Shown one piece after another: positions 16,571-24,168 of a stretch of DNA of 32,152 nucleotides. Location: the NCBI GenBank assembly GCA_022562335.1, contig JADFPM010000003.1:1-32152 (forward strand). Reading direction: 5' to 3'. Each line of letters starts with the position of its first letter. Position 1 is the first letter of the stretch. Source of the DNA: Chloroflexota bacterium (GTDB taxonomy: Bacteria > Chloroflexota > Dehalococcoidia > Lucifugimonadales > UBA3495). A program made the position numbers and the translations under genes. A model generated the notes under the pieces. That model saw only the letters and a program-made list of their open reading frames with translations. It was not told the origin of the DNA and did no database searches.

Positions 16571-18082
16571 ATGGCAATTAGTGGTCCAGAGATAGTATCG
16601 CTGATCAAACGCCAGATCGAAGAGTTTGGCGGCGACCTGACCTTGGTGGATGTGGGGACCGTGGTCCAGGTGGGCGACGGTATCGCCAGCATCCAGGGCC
16701 TTCAGGGAGTCCGGTCCAGCGAGTTGCTGGACTTTGGCAACGACGTTTTGGGCATGGCCCTAAACCTCGAGGCTGATCTGGTGGGCGCCGCGATCCTGGG
16801 CGACCCCAACTCGGTGAAAGAGGGTGACCAGGTCCGTTCCACCGGGAGGATCATCGAGGTGCCGGTGGGCGAAGCATTGATCGGCCGGGTGGTGGACCCG
16901 TTGGGCCGTCCGCTGGATGGCAAGGGGCCCATCGCCACCGTCGGCAGCCGTCCGGTGGAAAAGATGGCTCCCAACGTGGTGGCTCGCAAGTCGGTCGACA
17001 CGCCGGTTCAGACGGGCATCAAGGCAATAGATGCCATGATCCCCATCGGCCGGGGCCAGAGGGAATTGATCATCGGCGACCGCTCCACGGGAAAGACGGC
17101 CATCGCCCTGGACACCATCATCAACCAGAAGGGCGGCGACCTGATCTGCATCTACGTGGCCATAGGCCAAAAGCAGAGTAAGGTTGCCCAGGTCATGGCC
17201 ACTCTGGAAGAAAACGACGCGTTGGTCCACACCATCGTGGTAACCGCCGGCGCCGCCGATTCGGCGCCGTTGCAATACATCGCCCCCTTCGCCGGATGCG
17301 CCATGGCCGAAGAGTTCATGGACCAGGGCAAGGACGTGCTGATCGTGTACGACGACCTGACCAAGCATGCCTGGGCCTACCGGCAGATGTCACTTCTGCT
17401 GCGCCGTCCCGCCGGGCGTGAAGCCTACCCCGGCGATATATTCTACGTTCACAGCCGCCTGTTGGAGCGTGCCGCCCGCATGGACGACCCCCAGGGCGGC
17501 GGGTCCATCACCGCGCTGCCGATCATCGAGACCCAGGCCGGAGACGTGTCGGCATACATACCGACCAACGTCATATCCATCACCGACGGCCAGATATACC
17601 TGGAGTCGGAATTGTTCAACGCCGGCATCCGTCCGGCGGTCAACGTGGGCCTTTCCGTCTCCCGCGTCGGCGGCGCCGCCCAAACCAGGGCGATTCGCCG
17701 GGTTGCGGGACAGCTCAGGCTGGAGCTTGCCCAGTACCGGGAGCTGGCCAGTTTCGCCCAGTTCGGGACCGCCGACTTGGACGCCGCCACCCGGGCCCAA
17801 CTGGCCCGGGGCCAATTGGCCATAGAGATCTTGAAACAGCCCCAGTACCGGCCTTTCTCCCTGGGTGAAGAGGTGGTGATCCTGTTTGCCGTAAACGCCG
17901 GGCTGCTGATAGACATCCCTCTGGAAAGGTTGAAGGATTTTGAAGAGCAGTTCCTGCGTCACGTTACATCCGCCCACCCCGGCATCATGCAGGCGATCAC
18001 CGACAGCAAAGACATCACTTCAGATATCGAGGAGCAGCTGACCAAGGTCACTAACGATTTCAAGGCAGGGTTTGTCAGTTAG
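16571..18082 (+). CDS. atpA: ATP synthase F1 subunit alpha
   Basis: Alpha forms the non-catalytic nucleotide sites and provides the arginine finger to beta. The P-loop is GDRSTGKT (169-176), the alpha signature PAVNVGLSVSRVGGAAQ includes Arg365 and the length is 503 residues. Position 172 is serine where the E. coli protein has glutamine in the same P-loop, a mild variation at a regulatory rather than catalytic site. GAGGAG precedes the ATG. A TTGACA at 16532 could be a -35 box of an internal promoter, but no good -10 box follows at the right spacing. Confidence 0.97.
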   Translation: MAISGPEIVSLIKRQIEEFGGDLTLVDVGTVVQVGDGIASIQGLQGVRSSELLDFGNDVLGMALNLEADLVGAAILGDPNSVKEGDQVRSTGRIIEVPVGEALIGRVVDPLGRPLDGKGPIATVGSRPVEKMAPNVVARKSVDTPVQTGIKAIDAMIPIGRGQRELIIGDRSTGKTAIALDTIINQKGGDLICIYVAIGQKQSKVAQVMATLEENDALVHTIVVTAGAADSAPLQYIAPFAGCAMAEEFMDQGKDVLIVYDDLTKHAWAYRQMSLLLRRPAGREAYPGDIFYVHSRLLERAARMDDPQGGGSITALPIIETQAGDVSAYIPTNVISITDGQIYLESELFNAGIRPAVNVGLSVSRVGGAAQTRAIRRVAGQLRLELAQYRELASFAQFGTADLDAATRAQLARGQLAIEILKQPQYRPFSLGEEVVILFAVNAGLLIDIPLERLKDFEEQFLRHVTSAHPGIMQAITDSKDITSDIEEQLTKVTNDFKAGFVS

Positions 18083-18156
18083 CAAATCCGGTTCCCAGAT
18101 CCGATACCAGGCCCAGGCCCGGTCCGGATCAAACCAAATAGCAAGCTCGGATTCGA

Positions 18157-19020
18157 ATGCCCAACGTTAAAGACATAAGGCGCCGCATACGCAGCGTGGA
18201 GAACACCGGCAAGGTGACCAACGCCATGTCGTTGGTCGCCGCTTCCAAGATGCGCCATGCCCAACAGTCGGTCCTCCAAGGACGTCCCTTTGCCCAGAAG
18301 ATCCTGGAGGTGATCGCTCACCTGGCCGCCCAGCCCGCCGACGATTCTGAACAGGTCCAAGACCTGCTGCAGGTTCGCCCGGTGCAGCGGGTGGGCATTG
18401 TGCTGGTGAGTCCCGACCGGGGGCTGTGCGGCGGCATGCACGCCAACCTCAACCGCCGGGTCGATCGATTCATCCGCGAGCAGCAGACCCCGGTGCGGGT
18501 CATTGCCGTGGGGCGTAAAGGCCGCGATTTCGTCGTGCGCACCGGCCAGGACGTCCAAGCGGTATTCACCGACCTGGGAGAACGGCCCGAGGTGGCCGAC
18601 ACCACCGCAATCTCCCAGATGGTCATCGATTCCTACTCCCAGGGTGAAGTGGATGAGGTGCATCTGGCCTATACCCGGTTCGTATCCACTGTCTCACAGA
18701 TACCGGAAGTGGTGAGACTGCTCCCGGTGACCCCTGCCGAACTCACGGGAGCAGAACGGGTGGGATATATATACGAGCCCGACAATCTGACCGTTCTGGA
18801 GAACCTCTTGCCACGCTTTGTGGAGATGGAGATCTACCATTACATCCTGGAATCCATCGCCAGCGAGCAATCGTCCAGGATGGTGGCCATGCGCGCAGCC
18901 ACCGATAACGCCAAAGAGTTGGTGGATGACCTGACCCTGGTCATGAACAAACTGCGCCAGGATAGCATCACCAACGAGTTGCTGGACCTGATCGGCGGCG
19001 CGATGGCTCTAGAAGGCTAA
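18157..19020 (+). CDS. atpG: ATP synthase F1 subunit gamma
   Basis: Gamma is the central rotor shaft. The N-terminal helix (DIRRRIRSVENTGKVTNAMSLVAASKM) and C-terminal helix (SSRMVAMRAATDNAKELVDDL to SITNELLDLIGGAMAL) form the coiled coil, and the middle holds the Rossmann-like part with SPDRGLCGGMHANLNRR. It has 287 residues, the family length. The gap from atpA is 74 bp and no strong ribosome site is seen before the ATG, so translation efficiency may be low, in keeping with one copy per complex. Confidence 0.95.
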   Translation: MPNVKDIRRRIRSVENTGKVTNAMSLVAASKMRHAQQSVLQGRPFAQKILEVIAHLAAQPADDSEQVQDLLQVRPVQRVGIVLVSPDRGLCGGMHANLNRRVDRFIREQQTPVRVIAVGRKGRDFVVRTGQDVQAVFTDLGERPEVADTTAISQMVIDSYSQGEVDEVHLAYTRFVSTVSQIPEVVRLLPVTPAELTGAERVGYIYEPDNLTVLENLLPRFVEMEIYHYILESIASEQSSRMVAMRAATDNAKELVDDLTLVMNKLRQDSITNELLDLIGGAMALEG

Positions 19021-19037
19021 AATAAAAAGGCTAAAAT
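19013..19037 (+). repeat. 11-bp duplication at the atpG stop codon
   Basis: AAGGCTAAAAT occurs at 19013-19023, covering the last codons and TAA stop of atpG, and again at 19027-19037, three bases further on. It resembles the duplication at the end of the coiled-coil gene (9823-9858). Confidence 0.7.
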
Positions 19038-19137
19038 CGGCAGGCTTAGAACGGCGCCTGATGCGAAATCATACCGAGTTTCAATAAATTCCCTGATTAT
19101 TTTAAGAACCGTCTAATAACAGGTACAGGAGAAAACA

Positions 19138-20538
19138 ATGGCCACAGGAAAGGTAGCCCAGGTGATCGGCACCGTCGTTGACGTGGAGTTCCCTCCTGAC
19201 CAACTGCCTAATATTTTCGACGCGCTGAACCTGGACAACGGCGGTGAAAACCTGGTGCTTGAGGTTCAGCAACACATAGGCAACAACTGGGTCAGGTGCC
19301 TGGCGTTGGGCTCCACCGACGGTCTAGCCCGGGGCGTCGACGTCGACGACACCGGCCAAATGGTGATGGTGCCCGTGGGCAACGAAACCCTGGGACGGCT
19401 GTTCAACGTCATCGGCACTCCCCTGGACAACCTGGGACCCGTTGAAGCCGGCCAGACCTGGCCTATCCACCGCGACCCTCCCGCCTTCGACGACCAAAAC
19501 CCCTCGGTTGAGATACTGGAAACGGGCATCAAGGTCTTTGATCTGATAACCCCTTTCATGAAGGGCGGCAAGATCGGCGCCTACGGCGGCGCCGGAGTGG
19601 GGAAAACTGTCATCATTCAAGAGTTGATCCGCAACATCGGCGCCGTCCACAAGGGCGTGTCCGTATTCGCCGGCGTGGGTGAGCGTTCCAGGGAAGGCAA
19701 CGATCTTTGGCACGAGATGCAAGACTCGGGGGTGCTGGCCACCACGGTCCTGGTCTTCGGCCAGATGAACGAGACTCCCGGTGTCCGCGCCCGAGTCGGT
19801 CTCACCGGCTTGACCATGGCCGAATACTTCCGCGACGAAGAGCACCAGGACGTCCTCCTTTTCGTGGACAACATCTACCGGTATATCCTGGCCGGTATGG
19901 AAGTGTCGGCGCTGCTGGGACGGATGCCCTCCGCCGTGGGTTACCAACCCACCCTGGGGACCGAGATGGGCGCGCTGCAGGAACGCATCACCTCCACCAA
20001 GAGCGGTTCCATCACCTCCTTCCAAGCGATATACGTGCCCGCCGACGACTATACCGATCCGGGCATCGTCACCACCTTCGGCCACCTGGACGGCGTGGTC
20101 TCCCTGGAGCGGTCCCTCTCTGCCCAGGGTCTGTATCCCGCGGTGGACCCGCTGGCTTCCTACTCCCGGATCCTGGAGCCGCGCTTTGTCGGCGAAGAGC
20201 ACTACCGGCTGGCCCGAGAGGTGCAGCAGGTGTTGCAGCGCTACAAGGACCTCCAAGACATCATCGCCATTTTGGGTATCGAAGAATTGTCCGATGAGGA
20301 TAAGCTAACCGTATTCCGGGCGAGGAAGATACAAAGGTTCCTGACCCAGCCCTTCTTCGTTGCCGAACCATTCACCAACCAGCCCGGTGTATACGTCCCC
20401 GTCCGCGAGACCGTGCGCGGCTTCTCGGAGATATTGGAAGGCAAACACGACGACCTCCCCGAGCAGGCGTTCTACATGGTGGGCACCATAGACGAAGCCG
20501 TGGAGAAAGGCGAGCAAATTCGGGCAGCGGCCAACTAG
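19138..20538 (+). CDS. atpD: ATP synthase F1 subunit beta
   Basis: Beta carries the catalytic sites. The P-loop is GGAGVGKT (150-157), the catalytic glutamate lies in GERSREGNDLW (181-191), and the Walker B strand is LLFVDNIYRY (240-249), a tyrosine-rich variant of the common DNIFRF. The hinge IEELSDED corresponds to the DELSEED region that drives gamma. It has 466 residues. An AGGAGA site precedes the ATG. The 117-bp gap after atpG is A/T-rich and holds the short duplication. I see no convincing internal promoter there. Confidence 0.97.
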   Translation: MATGKVAQVIGTVVDVEFPPDQLPNIFDALNLDNGGENLVLEVQQHIGNNWVRCLALGSTDGLARGVDVDDTGQMVMVPVGNETLGRLFNVIGTPLDNLGPVEAGQTWPIHRDPPAFDDQNPSVEILETGIKVFDLITPFMKGGKIGAYGGAGVGKTVIIQELIRNIGAVHKGVSVFAGVGERSREGNDLWHEMQDSGVLATTVLVFGQMNETPGVRARVGLTGLTMAEYFRDEEHQDVLLFVDNIYRYILAGMEVSALLGRMPSAVGYQPTLGTEMGALQERITSTKSGSITSFQAIYVPADDYTDPGIVTTFGHLDGVVSLERSLSAQGLYPAVDPLASYSRILEPRFVGEEHYRLAREVQQVLQRYKDLQDIIAILGIEELSDEDKLTVFRARKIQRFLTQPFFVAEPFTNQPGVYVPVRETVRGFSEILEGKHDDLPEQAFYMVGTIDEAVEKGEQIRAAAN

Positions 20539-20547
20539 GAGGGGTCC

Positions 20548-20982
20548 ATGGCCCCCATGCGCTTGGAAATCATCACCGCTGAAAGGGAAGTGTTCGCCGA
20601 CGAAGTGGACATGTTGGTGGCCCCAGGAATCGAGGGGCAACTGGGCATTTTGCCCCACCACGCTCCGTTGATGACGGTGTTGCAGCCCGGCGAACTGATC
20701 ATCCGCAAGGACGGAGAAGAAACCTACCTGGCCGTCACCGGGGGATTTCTGGAGGTCATCGGCAACAAGGTGACCATACTGGCCGACGCTTGTGAGCATT
20801 CCGAGGAAATCGATGAAGAGAGGGCCCAGGCAGCCGTCGATAAGGCCAGGGAAGAAATGAGCCGGGTGGACGCCAACCAGCAATTGGTCCAGGCGGCGGT
20901 GGCCATGCACCGGGCTCAGATCAGGCTGAACGTGGTGCGGCGCAGAAGGCCGAGGACCACGCCGGGGCCGCCCGCTTCGTGA
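20548..20982 (+). CDS. atpC: ATP synthase F1 subunit epsilon
   Basis: Epsilon couples the rotor to the c-ring and can inhibit hydrolysis. The N-terminal beta sandwich is clear (MRLEIITAEREVFADEVDMLVAPGIEGQLGILPHHAPLMTVL), followed by a helical C-terminal domain (about 90-135) with EEIDEERAQAAVDKAREEM. The length of 144 residues is normal. AGGAGGGG precedes the ATG, nine bases after atpD. It ends the operon, convergent with rex 81 bp away. I find no clear intrinsic terminator in that gap. Confidence 0.95.
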   Translation: MAPMRLEIITAEREVFADEVDMLVAPGIEGQLGILPHHAPLMTVLQPGELIIRKDGEETYLAVTGGFLEVIGNKVTILADACEHSEEIDEERAQAAVDKAREEMSRVDANQQLVQAAVAMHRAQIRLNVVRRRRPRTTPGPPAS

Positions 20983-21063
20983 TCCCAGTCCGGAATCGTT
21001 GCCCTTGACCTAGACCCTTTCTGATCAAGCACACCGTCACGCCGGCCGTCACTTTCGCCGCCT

Positions 21064-21726
21064 TTAGATTTCCCCTTCCCCACCCAGGTAATAGGTCATC
21101 GACTGCAGCGAAAGCACCGGGTCTATATTGCGAATCCTCACCCCGGGCAGCACCTGGGGGGCAATGGGGGCGTAATTCAGGATCGCCTGGACTCCACACT
21201 GCATCAGCCGGTCGATCACGTGTTGCGTGCGGTCCACCGGGACGGCGACGATGGCGATGCTGATGGCCTCCCGCTGGACGATCTCGTCCAATTTATCCAT
21301 GGGCTGGACGATGAGGCCGGCCACGTCCTGCCCTACCACCGCGGGGTCGCCGTCGAAGGCGGCAACCAGCCGGAAACCGTCGGGCGTGAAACCGGGGTAG
21401 CTCAAAATGGCCTTGCCCAGCCTTCCCACGCCCACCACCGCCACGTTCCATTGGTCGTTGAGACCCAGGATCTCCTTCAAACGGTCCAGCAGGTGGACCA
21501 CGTCGTAGCCTCGGCCCTGTTTGCCGAACCGGCCGAAGTAGCTGAGGTCTTTGCGGATCTGTGCCGGGGTCACCTGAAGCCGTTCCCCCAGTTGGTGAGA
21601 ACTGACCACTTCTGCGTTGTTCTCCCGCAGGCGGCTCAGGATGCGGACGTACTGGGGAAGCCGGGCGACCACCACCTCGGGTACGTCGGCACGGCCTTGA
21701 TGGCGGGGTGAGGAGCCGGAAGTCAT
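21064..21726 (-). CDS. rex: Redox-sensing transcriptional repressor Rex
   Basis: Rex senses the NADH/NAD+ ratio and releases DNA when NADH binds, controlling respiratory and fermentative genes. The winged-helix domain has the near-invariant QIRKDLSYFGRFGKQGRGY (residues 57-75); the Rossmann domain has VGVGRLGKAI (98-107) and the C-terminal NYAPIAPQVLPGVRIRNID to LQSMTYYL stretch. The frame runs upstream to 21969, but the ATG at 21726 follows AAGGAGGGGG at good spacing and gives a family-length protein of 220 residues. It is convergent with the ATP synthase operon and divergent from the DUF503 gene. No match to the known TTGTGAAN4TTCACAA type operator was seen nearby, so its targets are unknown. 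Confidence 0.93.
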   Translation of the reverse strand: MTSGSSPRHQGRADVPEVVVARLPQYVRILSRLRENNAEVVSSHQLGERLQVTPAQIRKDLSYFGRFGKQGRGYDVVHLLDRLKEILGLNDQWNVAVVGVGRLGKAILSYPGFTPDGFRLVAAFDGDPAVVGQDVAGLIVQPMDKLDEIVQREAISIAIVAVPVDRTQHVIDRLMQCGVQAILNYAPIAPQVLPGVRIRNIDPVLSLQSMTYYLGGEGEI

Positions 21727-21843
21727 GCTGATCCCCCTCCTTCCGGCGCGGACCGGGAAGGAGTTATTCTGGTGGGTGGGGTATGTAAGGGAGTTAGGGA
21801 CAAAATATGATGGCTGTCGGCATCCCATGCCCGGATCAGGCCC

Positions 21844-21858
21844 ATTATAACCTATAAT
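21844..21858. promoter_or_regulatory. Back-to-back -10 boxes between rex and the DUF503 gene
   Basis: TATAAT reads on the minus strand at 21849-21844 (towards rex) and on the plus strand at 21853-21858 (towards DUF503), three bases apart. Neither has a clear -35 box. If both are used, the two polymerases would compete for the same site. Confidence 0.35.
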
Positions 21859-21961
21859 CAACATCCGGTTTCCCGCTGCTTTGCGGCAAAATCCGCCGGC
21901 CGCGGCTCCCCCGGCCATGGTTTGACCGGGCGGTTTCACTGGCTGGATCAGGAGGTCTGAT

Positions 21962-22255
21962 TTGCACATCGGAGTTTGCCGGTTATCTTTGTTCCTGCCC
22001 GGCGTTCAAAGTCTAAAGGGCAAGCGGCAGATAGCCCGTTCCATAAACGCCCGTATCAGGAACCAATTCAACGTTGCCGTGGCAGAGGTGGAAGACCAGG
22101 ACCTCTGGCAGCGGCTTACCCTGGGCATATGCTGCGTCAGTAACGATCCCAGCCACGCCAACCAAGTCCTGTCCAACGTTGTGGCCTTTGTGGAGGACCA
22201 GCGCCGCGACCTGGAGGTGCTGGACTACGAGACTGAGATAATCAACGGCGTCTAA
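21962..22255 (+). CDS. DUF503 (YlxP-like) protein
   Basis: The 97-residue product matches the DUF503 family throughout: HIGVCRLSLFLPGVQSLKGK, a basic helix RSINARIRNQFNVAVAEVEDQDLWQRLTLG and the VSNDPSHANQVLSNVVAFVE helix. Family members are small, widespread and often sit near ribosome-maturation genes (infB-rbfA), but their role is not settled. The start is TTG at 21962, decided by the excellent AGGAGGT site eight bases before it. It stands alone here beside rex. Confidence 0.9.
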   Translation: MHIGVCRLSLFLPGVQSLKGKRQIARSINARIRNQFNVAVAEVEDQDLWQRLTLGICCVSNDPSHANQVLSNVVAFVEDQRRDLEVLDYETEIINGV

Positions 22256-22343
22256 CCCCTCAAGGGGCCGGCGGGGATGATTGGGCGCGGGCACTGAACG
22301 CAGACTGGATACGAAAGGAGTGGTTTCGCCGGGAGATGAACCC

Positions 22344-22372
22344 TTGACGCGCCGCACCCGCCTTTGTAGACT
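22344..22372 (+). promoter_or_regulatory. Promoter of the 63-residue orphan gene
   Basis: TTGACG (22344-22349) and TAGACT (22367-22372) are 17 bases apart. The leader to the ATG at 22469 would be about 90 bases and includes TCCCGG and CCGGGA arms that could pair. Confidence 0.5.
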
Positions 22373-22468
22373 GTCCCACGGGTATTATGACCGTGACGTT
22401 ATCCCGGCGCCGCGAGGCAGACCCCGGGACGGAAATGGAAATCTTAATTGTGATCAGGAGGTGCGCTG

Positions 22469-22660
22469 ATGTACGCTGAGATGCAAAGCATCGACGCTGG
22501 AATCAAGTTCAAGACCCGGGCCGGGTTGGTGGTAGAGACCACCGGGGTCAGCCAGCAGATTGAGAGCGTCGACGTCAACGTCCACGAGGTGGTCATCGTT
22601 GAAGGCGAAGGCCAGGGAGAAAAATACCTGCACAATCTGGACTACGCCGAGAAAGCCTAA
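22469..22660 (+). CDS. Small orphan protein, unknown function
   Basis: I do not recognise this 63-residue protein. The sequence alternates short polar turns with strand-like stretches (GIKFKTRAGLVVETTG, VDVNVHEVVIVEGEGQGEKYLHNL), suggesting a small all-beta fold. It is acidic, with no cysteine, signal peptide or membrane helix. The AGGAGG site five bases before the ATG is nearly ideal. Its own promoter lies about 100 bp upstream and a terminator about 120 bp downstream, so it is a separate transcription unit. The strong signals and clean beginning and end argue for a real gene, probably well expressed, but without a homology search I cannot say how widely it is conserved. Confidence 0.7.
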   Translation: MYAEMQSIDAGIKFKTRAGLVVETTGVSQQIESVDVNVHEVVIVEGEGQGEKYLHNLDYAEKA

Positions 22661-22782
22661 ACCGGTAAAGGCGATAAGGCCATCACTCGCCGGGGACATC
22701 GTCCCGTGGTGATCCTGTGCGGATGGGCTGATGAAGGCAGTGGCCGGTATCATCACTCTGGGATTCTCTAAGCGAATGAAAA

Positions 22783-22809
22783 CACCCCGTACCTGCTAGG
22801 TGCGGGGTG
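22783..22809. terminator. Intrinsic terminator between the orphan gene and the hydrolase gene
   Basis: An 11-bp stem (22783-22793 with 22799-22809, one G-U pair) with a 5-base loop is preceded by AAAA and followed by CTTT. It can serve both convergent genes, though the U-tract is short. Confidence 0.65.
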
Positions 22810-22887
22810 CTTTGCCGTGAACCGGGCTATTCCCGTCCTGCGGGTTTGGCCCCGCTGAACCCTTTCGCCTGCTGCCCTATGGGCTGA

Positions 22888-23811
22888 TCAATCGGCGGTC
22901 CCCTGCCGGCCGGCCGTTATTGACGCCGAAAATTCCTCCAAGGCATCCCAGTAGCCGGGACCGCCGTTTATGTGGGTATCGTTATGGCCCGCGCCGGGAA
23001 GCAACCGGAAGATTTTGGGGTCGTTAGCCGCTTCAAACAACGCCCTGCCCTGATCCACCGGCACCATCTCGTCTTGTGCCCCGTGGATTATCAGTAAGGG
23101 GGTCTGGACCCGGCGAATACGAGAGGCTGAGTCGTACCGGTCTTTCAGCAGCCAACCCACCGGCAAATAGGGGAATGCCCGGCGGGCCATGTCGCTCACC
23201 GAAGAAAACGGGGAAACCAGTATCAACCCCGCTGGAAGCTTTTCCGTGGCCAATTCCACCGCCACCGCCGCCCCCAAAGACTTGCCGAAATAAACGATCT
23301 TACTGGGGTCTATGCCCGGCCGGTTCGACACATGATCCAGGGCGGCCCTGGCGTCCTGGTAGGTGCCCTGTTCCGTGGGTTCACCTTGGCTTCGCCCGTA
23401 GCCCTGGTAGTCGAAAATGAAAATGTTGACGCCCAGGCGGTGGTGCAGCATGGCGAGTTCATCCACCCGGTGGCTGATGTTGCCGCCGTTTCCATGGAAC
23501 CAGATCCAGGTGGTATTTCCGGTATCCACCGTCCCGGGGATATACCAACCTTGGAGCTGCCGGCCCCCGCGGGTATGAAACGAGACGTCCTCATATTGCA
23601 GGCCCGCGTCTGCCGGCGTGAATTGGAGCTCGGCGGTGGGAAAGAAGATGTACCGGCGTTCCAGTTGGCTCCAAAGGATTCCCACGGTCAACGCCAACCC
23701 CAATGCCACGCCGGTGGCAATGATGGACAGGATGCGCCACGTACGGCGGATTCGCCGCAGCCTGGTAATGCTGCCTGAAGTGACCGGAGTGCCTGATGCG
23801 AAGGGCGCCAT
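22888..23811 (-). CDS. Membrane-anchored alpha/beta hydrolase (BEM46/ABHD13-like)
   Basis: This serine hydrolase has one N-terminal membrane helix (about residues 27-47) after a basic segment, so the catalytic domain probably faces outside. The oxyanion region is HGNGGNISHR (106-115), followed by FDYQGYGRSQGEP. The nucleophile is Ser178 in GKSLG, the acid Asp247 in GAQDEMVP and the base His276 in GAGHND. The 307-residue length fits. Substrate is unknown; family members are esterases or thioesterases of uncertain specificity. It follows the zinc-ribbon gene by 47 bp on the same strand and may belong to the electron-transfer operon. Its ATG has only a weak ribosome site. Confidence 0.85.
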   Translation of the reverse strand: MAPFASGTPVTSGSITRLRRIRRTWRILSIIATGVALGLALTVGILWSQLERRYIFFPTAELQFTPADAGLQYEDVSFHTRGGRQLQGWYIPGTVDTGNTTWIWFHGNGGNISHRVDELAMLHHRLGVNIFIFDYQGYGRSQGEPTEQGTYQDARAALDHVSNRPGIDPSKIVYFGKSLGAAVAVELATEKLPAGLILVSPFSSVSDMARRAFPYLPVGWLLKDRYDSASRIRRVQTPLLIIHGAQDEMVPVDQGRALFEAANDPKIFRLLPGAGHNDTHINGGPGYWDALEEFSASITAGRQGTAD

Positions 23812-23858
23812 ATCTCACCGGATCGGTTCAACGGCATAGGTGGGGAAAGGGGTCCATC

Positions 23859-24113
23859 TCAGGATGAAGCCGGTTCTTTGGCCGGGGTGATCTCCTCGGC
23901 GGGAACAGCCTTTGGGTAGCTATTCACTTCCTGGTCGATGGATTCTTGCCGGCCGGCAACATCCCGGACTTCCGGCTGGTCGCTCTGGCACTGGGGGCAC
24001 CAAATCGTTTCCTTGCTGAACATCATCATGTTGTCTTTTTTGACGCTAAAGGTCTCGATGTGGAACCGGCATGTTCCGCAGATCTTGACCAGAGTCACTT
24101 CGTCGTTGGGCAT
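23859..24113 (-). CDS. Small zinc-ribbon-like protein
   Basis: Two CxxC pairs (Cys12/Cys15 in CGTC and Cys39/Cys42 in CPQC) are spaced as in a zinc ribbon. The last 35 residues are low-complexity and acidic (Glu, Pro, Ala, Ser). The length is 84 residues, with no signal or membrane segment. No specific family is recognised. It starts 55 bp after the end of the ETF:quinone oxidoreductase-like gene and is probably co-transcribed. It might help assemble or deliver electrons to that protein, but the pairs could equally bind structural zinc. Confidence 0.65.
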   Translation of the reverse strand: MPNDEVTLVKICGTCRFHIETFSVKKDNMMMFSKETIWCPQCQSDQPEVRDVAGRQESIDQEVNSYPKAVPAEEITPAKEPASS

Positions 24114-24168
24114 GGCCTGAAACCCCGTTCCTTTAAGATGCCCGGATCATCTTTAGATCGGTCTTCGA

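Noticed and set aside
16366..16581. A 71-codon frame between atpH and atpA
   Set aside because: It runs through the hairpin repeat element and overlaps the atpA start; nothing suggests that it is translated.
22281..22469. A 62-codon frame before the orphan gene
   Set aside because: It crosses the predicted promoter of the orphan gene and has no ribosome site or family match.
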